From positions 2,888,501 through 2,952,500 of the forward strand of contig NZ_CP152019.1 in the NCBI RefSeq assembly GCF_038622445.1: a DNA stretch of 64,000 nucleotides, read 5' to 3'. The first letter of the stretch is position 1, and each line of letters starts with the position of its first letter. Both the position numbers and the translations under genes were made by a program. Shown in pieces: positions 53,222 through 63,042 of this stretch. The notes under the pieces were generated by a model that saw nothing but the letters and a program-made list of their open reading frames with translations, made no database searches and was not told where the DNA came from. Origin of the DNA: Sporosarcina sp. FSL K6-1522. GTDB taxonomy: Bacteria; Bacillota; Bacilli; Bacillales_A; Planococcaceae.

Positions 53222-54421
53222 TTAGTGATCTTTGAGTGTTTTCCGTGCCAATCCAACATAGGCTAGAACAGCGATTAAACTTGATGAAAAGATGATAACA
53301 CCCATCGGAATGGCTGTCTCTTCTCCCGCTACGCCGACAAGCGGCGCTGTAATTGACCCGAGAATGAAAGGCAATAAGCCAAGCAATGCAGATGCACTCC
53401 CCGCAATATGTCCTTGCGATTCCATCGCCAGTGAGAAAGAGGATGTTGAAATGACACCAATCGAAGCAACAAAAAAGAATATCGGCACAACGATTGTAAG
53501 AAGTGGTCCATTCAGTAAAACTGCGATAAGGAGCAAGATACCTGACGTCAGCGACATCAATAAGCCTGCCTCCAAAAATTTCTTTTCAGATACGACACCT
53601 GTTAAACGTCCAACGACTTGCGTTCCGATAATTAGCCCGAGGCCATTCATCCCAAATAACAAGCTGAATGTTTGCGGAGATACCCCGTAAATATTCTGAT
53701 AGACAAATGGCGTTCCTGCAACATAGGCGAAGATTCCAGCCATGATGAAACCTTGTGCGAGTGCAAAGCCCATAAATTGACGATTTTTCAGCAAAGACAA
53801 AAAGTTTTTCAAAGTTTGAGCAAGATTGCTCGGTACACGTTTGTCTGTCGGCAATGTTTCGTCCATACGCCACAATACAATCGCAAAGAGCAACAAGCCG
53901 ATTGCGCTTAAAACGGCAAACACGCCCGTCCAATCCGTAAAGGCGATAATACCGCCACCTAATACAGGTGCCAGTATAGGCGCCAAGTTGTTAACGAGCA
54001 TGAGCAATGCAAAAAACTTTGTCAATTCCCGTCCACTATACGCATCTCTGACAATCGCCCTTGAAATAACGATACCGGCAGCTGCTGCAAATCCTTGCAG
54101 AAATCGTGCTGCGATAAAGAAGCCGATACTTGGTGCGAATACACATAAGATTGATGCGACAAAATAAAGACCAAGTCCAATGAGCAACGGCTTTTTCCGT
54201 CCATGTACATCACTCATCGGTCCAAGTATTAGCTGCCCAAATCCGATTCCTAATAGACAGGCGGTCAAACTGACCTGTACGAAAGACGCAGTCGTATCAA
54301 ATGCACCTACAATTGTAGGGAATGAAGGCAAATACATATCAATCGATAAGGGGCCCATCGCCGCAAGCGTCCCAAGCAACAAAGCAAATCGAAAGCGTTT
54401 TGTTCCAGTTACTGATTCCAT
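53222..54421 (-). CDS. Bcr/CflA family multidrug efflux MFS transporter
   Basis: Twelve-helix drug:H+ antiporter of 399 residues. The first helix block FALLLGTLAAMGPLSIDMYL with the D-M-Y-L-P-S motif, motif A GPMSDVHGRKKPLLIG and AAAAGIVISRAIVRDAYSGR are the diagnostics of the Bcr/CflA group (bicyclomycin, chloramphenicol exporters). The start at 54421 follows AAAGG at 12 nt; a TTG at 54433 sits on the ribosome site itself. Substrate cannot be given. It is monocistronic. Confidence 0.92.
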   Translation of the reverse strand: MESVTGTKRFRFALLLGTLAAMGPLSIDMYLPSFPTIVGAFDTTASFVQVSLTACLLGIGFGQLILGPMSDVHGRKKPLLIGLGLYFVASILCVFAPSIGFFIAARFLQGFAAAAGIVISRAIVRDAYSGRELTKFFALLMLVNNLAPILAPVLGGGIIAFTDWTGVFAVLSAIGLLLFAIVLWRMDETLPTDKRVPSNLAQTLKNFLSLLKNRQFMGFALAQGFIMAGIFAYVAGTPFVYQNIYGVSPQTFSLLFGMNGLGLIIGTQVVGRLTGVVSEKKFLEAGLLMSLTSGILLLIAVLLNGPLLTIVVPIFFFVASIGVISTSSFSLAMESQGHIAGSASALLGLLPFILGSITAPLVGVAGEETAIPMGVIIFSSSLIAVLAYVGLARKTLKDH

Positions 54422-54526
54422 ATTGATAAACAACCTTTCTACAGCTAAAAATCAATACGTGAGCTATTCACGTATTTGGCGCACAAGTATACTACTCTAA
54501 CACCATAATCGAGAAATGAAAAGAAA

Positions 54527-54564
54527 GCCGATTCGAAACGTTCTCTACGACGTTCTGAATCGGC
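54527..54564 (-). terminator. Terminator of hen1-pnkp
   Basis: GCCGATTC..AACGT / ACGTT..GAATCGGC stem followed by TTTCTTTT on the minus strand, after the pnkp stop. Confidence 0.85.
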
Positions 54565-54587
54565 CTTATTATTCCACTCTTATATCA

Positions 54588-57179
54588 TTATAGTCTCGGG
54601 TCAACTGGATCCGATTCTAGCGCCAATGTTGCAAGAACACACTCATGTATACGCTCAATAGATTCACCGTCAACGAAGCGCTGAATGCCCTCAACACCTA
54701 ATGCGAATTCTTTTAAAGCGAGCTTCTGTTTTTTACTTGTACTACGCTTTTTTAACCGATTGAGGTTCACTGGTGCCAAATAATCCATTCCATAAATAAT
54801 GTGTAAGTATTTACGGCCTCTTACCTTGATGGCAGGTTGTAACAACTTTCCTTTATAAGTAGCAATAAAGGATTCGGGTTTAATGACAATTCCTTCATGT
54901 CCTTCTGCTGTCATACTTTCCCACCAATGAATAACTTCCTGCTCACTTGTTACGTCCGAAATCAGCTTATATTCCGTTTGAACAAAAAGATCCGAGTTTA
55001 TCGCGAACTCTTTATTCATCTCCATATGCCATGTATGCGGCTTGTCGAAGAAAGTTTGTGTACTATGGGCTAACACGTGAAATGGCGCAATTTGAATGGC
55101 CTCCACGCCTTCCGTATCCCAACAATACTTTTGGAAAACTTCTTTAAACGTCTTTGCGTTTTCGAGTTTTTCTTCTGTTTCTTCTAGCCAACGAGTTAGA
55201 TCCTCATTGTTACCTGCAATAGCTACTAATTTTTCTTGTAACTTCGACCTGTCAAGAATAGCATTTTCCGCAACATGCGCATACTGTCCGCTAATTAATG
55301 ATTGGGCTTTTAAATTCCATGGCATAATTTCTGCATCTAACAGTACGTAATCCGTCTTATACTTGTCAAAATAGCCTTTGTTCTTAAGTTCATCATTCAA
55401 CTTCAAGACAATATCCTTCTCTATTGATAAATCGAAGAAGCGTCTGCCTGTCCTTGTATAAATGACGCCTAACGTTTCCGAACCAACTGCCCGCTTCGCC
55501 GATGATACATCTTTAAATAACAGTAAAACAGCTCGGCTACCCATATGCTTTTTCTCAGCAATCATCGTTTCAACACCGTGACTTCTAAAATAGTCAATGG
55601 CTTCCTTTGGATGCTCCAAATACGCATCGTCTGATGAAGCAACAGGGGTTGGACTCATTGTAGGTGGGATATACAGTAACTGCTCTATTGGCACAGTGTA
55701 ATGTGAAATCGTATCAATTGCAGGCTTCACAATATCTGAATGGACTTTCACTTCACCAAGTAGTTCCGTAAGGACAGAATAGCCATTGATGAATTTCCCG
55801 ATGTTAGGCGGATCTAGCCTTTGTTCTTGCCAAATCTTCAACGGATTATCTGTAGCTCCTGAATAATCATCCATGGCATCGACAGAAACGAATTCTTTTT
55901 CTGGAAAACGATAAGCCGTCAGCTTTCCCCCGAACACAGCACCTTGATCGATATTAACCGTGTTGTTGATAATGAGTGGCTGTGGTTTCGGGTCATGGCC
56001 CCAAATGATAAGTGTACTTCCTTGATGATGGATGGTCCAATCTTTACGGACCGGCTTGCCCTGCTCTGTAAAGCCAGCTGTATCCCCATACCGGCAGAAA
56101 TCTTGTACTTGCGCAGATTGCTTACCTATGAATTCATCTCGAATACCGGCGTGAGTACAAACAGCAACTTGCACGCCATTTTTCGTTAGTACATAGTGGG
56201 AAGGTGCTTGCAGCAGAAATTTTTTCAAGGATTGTTTTATATCTTGCGCCTGCTCAGCCCCATATTGCGCTTCGAATGAGCGTAATTCCGCCTCGACTTT
56301 TTCATCACCATGCAGAAGTTGTACATCCCGTCCATCGAGCCAACGCGCAATTTTCCAACCATGATTACTGTCAATCATATACGCCAAGCCCTTTTCAACA
56401 TGACGTTGGAAAAACAACATCGTCGGCAAGGATTTCGGTCCCCTGCTCATTACATCTCCAAGTGACAAAAAAACACGCCCCGCTGGATGAACGTAAAAAC
56501 CTTCTTCATTTTCCTCATAACCTAACTGCCCAAGAAGCGTCATCATTTCATCGTAACATCCGTGTATATCCCCAATCATGTCGATGCCATTTCCAACGTC
56601 GATCTGTAATGGATGATTGCGTCTGTTCAGTTCGATTTCCTCTTGTCCATCTACAAAGTACACAGATTTGAAACCGTCTTTTTTTATGAAACGCTTTTCA
56701 CGCTTGAACGTTTGTAGCTGTTGTTTCACACGCCTTTTTCCACGTGGTTCCTCCCTTTGTTCATCACGTTCTAGCAGTATCTCTTGGGATACATCCAAAA
56801 CGAATGCGATAGCTGGCACATGATGCTTCTTTGCAAGCGCGATATACTTTTTTCGATCCTCCGAATACAGATGAGTTGCGTCGATAAACGTCACTTTATT
56901 TAACCGACATCTTGCTTCAATAATATGATCCATCATTTTGAAGGCTTCAGTCGAAATGGTTTGGTACTCTTCCATCAAACCAGCCGCCTCATCTTTCGGG
57001 CGTCCCCCCCAACTGATAAACGCTTTGTCGCCAACAATTGCTCGATATGTATCGGAGCTAATAATTTCAGAGGATAAAAGTGTCCCTTCTTCCATCCACT
57101 TATTCAATAAGGTCGTTTTCCCACTGTTAGAGACGCCTACAAGTAGCACTAGTCCCGCATATGGAATGGTGATGTTCAT
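54588..57179 (-). CDS. pnkp: Polynucleotide kinase-phosphatase-ligase Pnkp (bacterial RNA repair)
   Basis: Trifunctional end-healing and sealing enzyme that repairs cleaved RNA, known best from Clostridium thermocellum. The 863 residues hold an N-terminal P-loop kinase (LLVGVSNSGKTTLL, Lys21), a central metallophosphatase (MIGDIHGCYDEM near 203, then LSLGDVMSRGPKS and SNHGWK), and a C-terminal nucleotidyl-transferase with the KxxG motif KKHMGSR near residue 543. In the classic system Pnkp alone can heal but needs Hen1 to seal. It overlaps hen1 by 4 nt, so both are made together. Full length for the family. Confidence 0.94.
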   Translation of the reverse strand: MNITIPYAGLVLLVGVSNSGKTTLLNKWMEEGTLLSSEIISSDTYRAIVGDKAFISWGGRPKDEAAGLMEEYQTISTEAFKMMDHIIEARCRLNKVTFIDATHLYSEDRKKYIALAKKHHVPAIAFVLDVSQEILLERDEQREEPRGKRRVKQQLQTFKREKRFIKKDGFKSVYFVDGQEEIELNRRNHPLQIDVGNGIDMIGDIHGCYDEMMTLLGQLGYEENEEGFYVHPAGRVFLSLGDVMSRGPKSLPTMLFFQRHVEKGLAYMIDSNHGWKIARWLDGRDVQLLHGDEKVEAELRSFEAQYGAEQAQDIKQSLKKFLLQAPSHYVLTKNGVQVAVCTHAGIRDEFIGKQSAQVQDFCRYGDTAGFTEQGKPVRKDWTIHHQGSTLIIWGHDPKPQPLIINNTVNIDQGAVFGGKLTAYRFPEKEFVSVDAMDDYSGATDNPLKIWQEQRLDPPNIGKFINGYSVLTELLGEVKVHSDIVKPAIDTISHYTVPIEQLLYIPPTMSPTPVASSDDAYLEHPKEAIDYFRSHGVETMIAEKKHMGSRAVLLLFKDVSSAKRAVGSETLGVIYTRTGRRFFDLSIEKDIVLKLNDELKNKGYFDKYKTDYVLLDAEIMPWNLKAQSLISGQYAHVAENAILDRSKLQEKLVAIAGNNEDLTRWLEETEEKLENAKTFKEVFQKYCWDTEGVEAIQIAPFHVLAHSTQTFFDKPHTWHMEMNKEFAINSDLFVQTEYKLISDVTSEQEVIHWWESMTAEGHEGIVIKPESFIATYKGKLLQPAIKVRGRKYLHIIYGMDYLAPVNLNRLKKRSTSKKQKLALKEFALGVEGIQRFVDGESIERIHECVLATLALESDPVDPRL

Positions 57180-58537
57180 AACTTCTCCTCCTTTCTAACG
57201 AACAAACACATTTGTGTCGGAGAACCATGTACGGCATGCAATTCTCCAATACCATCGAAAATGAGCTCGTAATGATCCGACTGATTTTGTTCTGCACACC
57301 ATTGCTCAAATTCCGCTCTCGTCCATTCAAAGCGATGATCGTCATGCCGCCTCGCATCCTGCATATCATACACCACATTGTACTCACGATTCGGCGTCGT
57401 GATTAACAATGCTCCTGGCTTATAATCCTCTAGCAATACATGCATGATTTTAGGTAATCGTTCTTCATCAATATGTTCAATCACTTCACATAAAATGATA
57501 ACATCCTTATTTTTCAATCGTTCATCATAATAAAACAAAGAGCCCCAGGTCGGCGTCGGCTCAACAAATCCTGTCCGATCTTTGACCTTTTCAAAACGCT
57601 TTATCGCTTTTAACTGCTCTTTTTCAGAAGGCTCGACAGCAAGAATTTCCTGTACACCGTCGATAAACCCTAATTGAACAGCTAATTTTCCCTCGCCAGA
57701 CCCTAGGTCAACAATGGACTTTTTAACAGGAAGATTCGATACGACTTCAATAATCTTTTTATAACGTAAATCATTCAAGTGCACTTTACTTGATATGCTT
57801 TTTTCATGAGACGTATTATGTTCCTTATGCTCTTCCAGCAGACTGTAAACTTCTTTAAAGCGAAGCGCCTTCTGAATGATAAACGTTTTTTCAGGATGTG
57901 TATCAAGCCAACCTTCACCATATCGTTTAATTTTTTCAATCTCATTTTCATCGATAAAATAATGCTTATAGTTATCTAAAACAGGAATCAACACAAACAA
58001 TTGTTGAAGTCCTTTTTGAAGCGTTACATTTCCTGTGAGTGTCAGATAACGTGCAGTACTTTTTTCTTTCATCTGAAAGGCATAATTGGTCTCCCCATAC
58101 TCAATACCAACCTCATAGCCTAACGGTTCAAACAAGCGACGAATTTTTTCATCAGACAGATCTGTTACGACAGGTCCAATGCCAAAATCAAAAAGAAATG
58201 GCTGATCAACCCACTGGACGTAATTCTCTTTCGGTTGTCCGTTCAACGCTGTCCCAAATGCGGAGCGAATAAGCGATGTGAAAATACTGCTCACTGCAAA
58301 TTCGCGGTCATTGATGTAATGCGTAATATCATAAGCATTTGATGATTGCTGCATCAGTGCAAGCGGGTCTGGCGTAACAAAAACGGTCAGTTCGAGCACG
58401 GTATCTGTAAACAGGCTATAAAACATACGTATAGCATGTCCTTTGTGATTTCTCTCGTAAAGATTATTCGGGTTTTTAGCGAGCAAATAGGAAACAACTT
58501 TCACATTGTCTCCTGTAGCTCTAATCGTCAGTTGCAT
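57176..58537 (-). CDS. hen1: 3'-terminal RNA ribose 2'-O-methyltransferase Hen1
   Basis: Methylates the 2'-OH at the 3' end of the broken RNA so the repaired site resists a second cleavage, and activates Pnkp ligation. The bacterial N-terminal half (MQLTIRATGDNVKVVSYLLA...) serves as the Pnkp partner domain. The C-terminal methyltransferase has motif I DLGSGEGKLAVQLG near residue 277, EVIEHID with two metal ligands, and RRHDDHRFEWT near 399 with the H-x-x-H pair. ATG 58537 follows GGGAGAGG by 8 nt; an extension of 22 codons lacks a ribosome site. Operon hen1-pnkp. Confidence 0.94.
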   Translation of the reverse strand: MQLTIRATGDNVKVVSYLLAKNPNNLYERNHKGHAIRMFYSLFTDTVLELTVFVTPDPLALMQQSSNAYDITHYINDREFAVSSIFTSLIRSAFGTALNGQPKENYVQWVDQPFLFDFGIGPVVTDLSDEKIRRLFEPLGYEVGIEYGETNYAFQMKEKSTARYLTLTGNVTLQKGLQQLFVLIPVLDNYKHYFIDENEIEKIKRYGEGWLDTHPEKTFIIQKALRFKEVYSLLEEHKEHNTSHEKSISSKVHLNDLRYKKIIEVVSNLPVKKSIVDLGSGEGKLAVQLGFIDGVQEILAVEPSEKEQLKAIKRFEKVKDRTGFVEPTPTWGSLFYYDERLKNKDVIILCEVIEHIDEERLPKIMHVLLEDYKPGALLITTPNREYNVVYDMQDARRHDDHRFEWTRAEFEQWCAEQNQSDHYELIFDGIGELHAVHGSPTQMCLFVRKEEKL

Positions 58538-58565
58538 AACATACGCCTCTCCCTCTCTTGAAATA

Positions 58566-58608
58566 AAAACAGCTTTCGAAGCAACCGAACTAGATTGCTT
58601 CAAAAGCT
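58566..58608 (-). terminator. Terminator of cvfC
   Basis: AGCTTT.GAAGCAA / TTGCTTC.AAAGCT stem with TTTTTATTTC tail on the minus strand, between cvfC and hen1. Confidence 0.85.
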
Positions 58609-58625
58609 GGATGCTTCACATGTAT

Positions 58626-59759
58626 TTATTCTTTTGCTACACCCGTTCGTGCTTCCGTCATCTGTTTCCAAACAGACCCTTTGGCATCTTCACCTTCTGC
58701 AATTCGTGCGATAGCCATACGGATTTGTAGCTTTACTTCAAATTCAGGATCATTTTCTGCTGCTTTCAATGCTGGAAGTGCTTGTTCTGTTCCTGTTTCA
58801 TATAAGAACATCGCTGCACGCCAGCGAACTAATTTGTTTTTATCGTTCAGCGTTTCAATTGCGGCCTGCTCAAATCCTTCAAAACCGAGGTCACTCATAC
58901 AGTCAGCAGCTGTACGACGCACTGCCCAGCTTTTGTCTTTCAATGCTTTTTCTACGTAAGGAATGACCGCCTCGTCCTCAATCATGCCTAGATAGACTGT
59001 TGCAAGGCGTCGAATGGACATCTTTTCATCCTCAAGAGCCCGGTCCAGCACAGGTATATCCGCCAAATCAGGATCTGGCATTTGATCGAGCAATTGGAAT
59101 CTCGTTTCCCATTCGTCTACTGAGAAATCCTCAAGCGAAATGTGCTTTCCGCGTTGAACCGTTGCGGTGTTGCCCTCGTTCGCCTGACGAATAATTTCTT
59201 GCAAGCGTCCTTCCGGGTACGCTGCCTCGATTTCTTGACGAACCGTCTCACCAATTTCAGCTTTTTCCCCGTAACGAATACCGTAATCTGCCCATTTACG
59301 CAGCAAAATGTAGTTTTCAACCTCTGCACGGTGCACAGCTTCCATAGCCTTGACGAAGCGATCACTTAAGCCAAAACGTTCTTCAGAAGCGCTATCGAAC
59401 ACTTTCACTTGAAGCGGAACATCTTTATACGTTTGTACATGCACGTAAACTTCTCCATAACTATCGTCAACTTGTTCTTCCGCAAGCGTTTCCTCTGCTT
59501 CCCCTTCATTGAAAACAGCTTGGACGTCTGCAAGAATAGTTTCCCATGCAACCTTCCCAACTCGTTCAATCGCCATGAAGTTCATGACATGATAAATCCC
59601 TTTTACCCCGTTAATAGCCAGTAAGGCGGAAGCGGGATGTGTTGCTGTCTCTGCATCGCTTTTTTTATAGTTATAGCTAGTCCCTTGTGGCAACTCCGTG
59701 TCGAGCACAATCTTCATAGAATTTGGACTTGGTGTCGGTTCAATCGTTACGATTTTCAT
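58626..59759 (-). CDS. cvfC: Conserved virulence factor C family protein (CvfC/YpgR)
   Basis: A 377-residue soluble protein with two parts. The first ~85 residues are a NifU-N/scaffold-like domain (EPTPSPNSMKIVLDTELPQG, ALLAINGVKGIYHVMNFMAI). The rest is HEAT repeats (IRRLATVYLGMIEDEAVIPY, WAVRRTAADCMSDLGFEGFE, VRWRAAMFLYETGTEQALPA). Mutants of the S. aureus homologue are attenuated and haemolysin-deficient; molecular function is unknown. TTG-free start at ATG 59759 with AGGAGGC upstream. It lies between Hen1 and the ABC-F gene with terminators on its 3' side. Confidence 0.93.
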   Translation of the reverse strand: MKIVTIEPTPSPNSMKIVLDTELPQGTSYNYKKSDAETATHPASALLAINGVKGIYHVMNFMAIERVGKVAWETILADVQAVFNEGEAEETLAEEQVDDSYGEVYVHVQTYKDVPLQVKVFDSASEERFGLSDRFVKAMEAVHRAEVENYILLRKWADYGIRYGEKAEIGETVRQEIEAAYPEGRLQEIIRQANEGNTATVQRGKHISLEDFSVDEWETRFQLLDQMPDPDLADIPVLDRALEDEKMSIRRLATVYLGMIEDEAVIPYVEKALKDKSWAVRRTAADCMSDLGFEGFEQAAIETLNDKNKLVRWRAAMFLYETGTEQALPALKAAENDPEFEVKLQIRMAIARIAEGEDAKGSVWKQMTEARTGVAKE

Positions 59760-59784
59760 CTCTATTGCCTCCTGTATGGTGTGC

Positions 59785-61668
59785 TTACGCTTCCGCGATT
59801 TCTTGTAAATACGACCAGCGTTCTACTAACGTTTCATACGTTGCATTTAATGCATCTAGCTGGATCGTTAACTCTCTCAATTTATCATAATCAGCACCGG
59901 CAGATGCCATCGCGGCCTCAGCTGCTTCGATGTCTGTTTCTACACGTTCAATATCTGCCTCGATCGTTTCCCATTCTTTCTTTTCTGCATACGTCATTTT
60001 TTTCTTTTGTTGCACGGGAGCTGATTTTGCGACCTCGGCAACCACCGGCTCTGGCTTTGCTGCTTCTGGAGCTACATAACTAGCTAAAAAATCAGTATAA
60101 ATACCAAACCATATATCGACATTTCCCGAACCATCCATAACCCATAGCTTCGTTGACGTACGGTCTAGGAAGAAACGGTCATGAGAGATGGTGATCACGA
60201 CACCAGGAAATGTGTCGATGAATGTTTCAAGGACAGATAATGTCTCAAGGTCAAGGTCGTTGGTCGGTTCATCCAACAACATGACGTTTGGTTGCTCCAT
60301 TAACAGTTTCAACAAATACAGTCGTTTGCGCTCGCCACCGGATAATTTTCCTATAGGTGTTCCATGTGCATTTGTTGGGAATAGAAAACGTTCCAACATT
60401 TGTGATGCAGAAATACGTACGCCATCTGCATCTTCAATATCATTCGATGTGTCTTGAATATATTCGATAATCCGCTTGTTCTCATCCATAATCGGCGTAT
60501 GTTGTTGGAAATGTGCAATTTTGACCGTCGTTCCTGTGTCGATTGTTCCGCTATCCGGTTCAATCTGGCCAGAAAACATGTTCAATAATGTTGTTTTCCC
60601 GGCGCCATTTGGCCCAACAACTGCGATACGATCTCCCGACTGCAGGATACTAGAAAAATTATCGATGATGGTCCGTCCACCAAATGATTTCGAGATGTCG
60701 ATTGCTTCGATGACTTTCTTACCGAGCCGCGTCGATTTCATCGCAACGTCCATTTCCCCCATGCTACTTTCTTTTTTAACTTTCTCTGCTAATTCATCAA
60801 AGCGACCTATCCGCGCTTTTTGTTTAGTCGATCTCGCTTTGGCACCTCGACGAATCCATTTCAATTCAGAACGATACTGATTACGAAGCTTGTCGTCCGT
60901 CGCAGCAGCCATTTCTGCACGAAGGGCTTTCGCCTCAAGATAATCTCCATAGTTCCCTGTATGTGTATACAATGTTTTATCTGCAAGTTCATAAATATTG
61001 GTGGACAACTCATCTAAGAAATAGCGGTCATGCGTAACGAAGATGATGGCACCTTGTTCATTTTTCAAGTAATCGGACAACCACATAATTGAAGCCACAT
61101 CGAGATGGTTCGTTGGTTCATCAAGCAATAAAAGATCGGCTGGCTCAATAAGAACTTTTGCAAGCGCCACTCGTTTCTTCTGTCCGCCCGATAACTCGCC
61201 CATCTTCTTATCAAACGTTTCAATACCAAGTTTCGATAAAATTGTCCGTGCTTTGGAATTGATATCCCAACCGGATAAATCATCCATCTGATTTTGGAAT
61301 TTCGCATATTGGTCCTGATTGAAGGTCGATTCTGGATCTGCTGAAAGCGCTTGGAGTGCATGCTCATATTCCAAATTGACTTTAATAATCGGCGCATCAC
61401 TCATGAATACGGTTTCCATCACGGTAAGTTCTTGATCGAATTCAGGCTCTTGGGGTAAATAAACGATTCGATATTTATTCGGATGATCCATCGACATCGA
61501 ATCGGCATCCTCCATGCCTGCAACAATCGACAATAACGTCGATTTACCTGTTCCATTAATACCAAGTAAGCCTACTTTTTCTCCACTCACGACTGTAAAC
61601 GCGATATCGTTAAACAATGTTTTCTCCCCAACAGTCTTCGTCAGGTTTTCAATAATCAATTGACTCAT
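59785..61668 (-). CDS. yfmR: ABC-F family ATPase Uup/YfmR
   Basis: Translation factor of the ABC-F class, 627 residues. Two complete NBDs: Walker A GINGTGKSTLL and VGPNGAGKTTLL; signatures LSGGQKKRVALA and LSGGERKRLYLL; DEPTNHLD and DEPTNDLD. The interdomain linker (SELKWIRRGAKARSTKQKAR) carries the conserved RRGxxARxxK motif of Uup. The C-terminal ~75 residues (YAEKKEWETIEADIERVETD) form the coiled-coil DNA/ribosome-binding domain typical of Uup. B. subtilis YfmR helps elongation at hard-to-translate stretches together with EF-P. Start ATG 61668 is followed by MSQLIIENLTKTVGEKTLFN. It is followed by cvfC without a clear terminator. Confidence 0.93.
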   Translation of the reverse strand: MSQLIIENLTKTVGEKTLFNDIAFTVVSGEKVGLLGINGTGKSTLLSIVAGMEDADSMSMDHPNKYRIVYLPQEPEFDQELTVMETVFMSDAPIIKVNLEYEHALQALSADPESTFNQDQYAKFQNQMDDLSGWDINSKARTILSKLGIETFDKKMGELSGGQKKRVALAKVLIEPADLLLLDEPTNHLDVASIMWLSDYLKNEQGAIIFVTHDRYFLDELSTNIYELADKTLYTHTGNYGDYLEAKALRAEMAAATDDKLRNQYRSELKWIRRGAKARSTKQKARIGRFDELAEKVKKESSMGEMDVAMKSTRLGKKVIEAIDISKSFGGRTIIDNFSSILQSGDRIAVVGPNGAGKTTLLNMFSGQIEPDSGTIDTGTTVKIAHFQQHTPIMDENKRIIEYIQDTSNDIEDADGVRISASQMLERFLFPTNAHGTPIGKLSGGERKRLYLLKLLMEQPNVMLLDEPTNDLDLETLSVLETFIDTFPGVVITISHDRFFLDRTSTKLWVMDGSGNVDIWFGIYTDFLASYVAPEAAKPEPVVAEVAKSAPVQQKKKMTYAEKKEWETIEADIERVETDIEAAEAAMASAGADYDKLRELTIQLDALNATYETLVERWSYLQEIAEA

Positions 61669-61686
61669 GACAACACATCCATTTCT

Positions 61687-62007
61687 AATCAATTACGCCT
61701 CGGCGTAATTGCGTCCAGATTTTTTTCGAGCTTGAGGCCTATAGGAAGTAGGTCATACAGTCATTGCGACAGGACGTCACGCACTTAGACTGCCTTCTTA
61801 AAGCTCTCCTAAAAAATCTGAGACATCCGCCAGAGGCTTGGGCCTGCACGATGCAGGTCATGCAGGCGTTGCCACAGGAAGTGGCGATCTTAGCCTGCGT
61901 TCCTCTATTGTTCAGCGGGCGTTTGAACACCCCACTAAACAGGTAAGTAAAACCGCCTTCATCCCGACACTTATAGGAGTGAAGGCCTTCTGCTGAATAA
62001 AGATAAC
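61687..62007. repeat. Composite intergenic repeat, copy A (longest)
   Basis: Contains all modules: AATTACGCCTCGGCGTAATT palindrome, GCGTCCAGATTTTTTTCGAG, two half-copies of the ...GGTCATGCAGGCGTTGCC box, GACATCCGCCAGAGGCTTGG, GTTCAGCGGGCGTTTGAAC and CTGCTGAATAAAGATAA. No gene is supported in this 320-nt stretch. Confidence 0.75.
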
Positions 62008-62163
62008 TACCTTGTACTATCATAGCTGATTTTGATGGTTTTTTAAAAGAGTAATGACTAATCCTTGTAACTTACAGTATGAAAAATGCAGGTTACCTGA
62101 GAAGTATTGTTCCTACTCCACTCAAATGGTACGCTTCTACCAATAAGATTTCCGCTAAAGGAT

Positions 62164-62610
62164 GTGAGGATCATTCGTTTAACAGTTAATGAATCCCAAA
62201 AGTATGACCAGGTTGAAATTATTATCAATTGTCCACAAATCGATAATCAGCTTGAACGGTTAATCAAGCAGATTCACCAGACATGTATAACATTAACCGG
62301 AATAAAAGAGGGACTGACCTATTCGCTTCTTGTAGATGACTTATTCTATATCGAAACAATTGATAACCAAACTTTTCTTTACGAAGAAAAAGAAGTATAT
62401 GTAAGCGATTTAAAGCTATACGAAATTGAGCAAAAACTAAGCAAAACATATTTTATTCGTATAAGTAAGAACTTGATTGTCAATACGGCGCATATTGAAT
62501 GTGTTCGAGCATTATTCAACGGCAAGTTTGAAGCGTCTTTAACAAACGGTGAAAAAGTAATCGTCAATAGACATTATGTCAAAGCTTTCAAAGAAATCTT
62601 TTTATCGTAA
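62164..62610 (+). CDS. LytTR-type DNA-binding regulator
   Basis: A 148-residue single-domain transcription factor. The C-terminal two thirds are a LytTR domain: LVDDLFYIETIDNQTFLYEE, TYFIRISKNLIVNTAHIECV, LTNGEKVIVNRHYVKAFKEI. There is no receiver domain. Such stand-alone LytTR genes are usually followed by a DUF3021 membrane gene and an ABC exporter, exactly as here, and the membrane protein is thought to control the regulator. GTG 62164 is preferred from homology-like length; AAAGGAT lies only 1 nt away, and TTG 62107 is an in-frame alternative, so the start is uncertain. Confidence 0.85.
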   Translation: MRIIRLTVNESQKYDQVEIIINCPQIDNQLERLIKQIHQTCITLTGIKEGLTYSLLVDDLFYIETIDNQTFLYEEKEVYVSDLKLYEIEQKLSKTYFIRISKNLIVNTAHIECVRALFNGKFEASLTNGEKVIVNRHYVKAFKEIFLS

Positions 62611-62622
62611 GGAGGAAATCAT

Positions 62623-63042
62623 ATGGACTTATTGAAATACTATATTTCGACATGTTGTATTTCGTTCACATTCAGTAGCCTATTTTATCTTCTTTTTAGT
62701 TTACTGAAAATTTTCCCGCCTATGAATGAAGCGCTGATTGTTCATATGCTATTTATTTCAATTAGTATCATCTGTTTGATTTTTATAACACATCGGTTAC
62801 CTATTCAAAATTCGCTAATTTTACGCTTAATCGAATTGCTTGATGTCATTATTGTTCTTCTTGTTGCCGGCGCAATTTTTGAAGTTTTTCCATTTAATTG
62901 GCATGTTTCAATGTTCGTCGTCGCGAATGGCATATTGACGTATATCATCGTCATCATTGTTACGTTTATGGGGAATCAAAAGAGTGCTATAGAAATTAAC
63001 GCTGTCATTGCACGTAAAAAAGGGGGTGCCTCTATTGGCTAA
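62623..63042 (+). CDS. DUF3021 family membrane protein
   Basis: A 139-residue protein of four predicted helices (FTFSSLFYLLFSLLKIF; LIVHMLFISISIICLIFI; LLDVIIVLLVAGAIFEVF; HVSMFVVANGILTYIIVIIV). DUF3021 proteins accompany LytTR regulators and ABC transporters and are proposed to hold the regulator inactive. ATG 62623 follows TAAGGAGG and lies 12 nt after the regulator stop. Its end overlaps the ABC ATPase start by 8 nt, so the genes are one operon. Confidence 0.88.
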   Translation: MDLLKYYISTCCISFTFSSLFYLLFSLLKIFPPMNEALIVHMLFISISIICLIFITHRLPIQNSLILRLIELLDVIIVLLVAGAIFEVFPFNWHVSMFVVANGILTYIIVIIVTFMGNQKSAIEINAVIARKKGGASIG

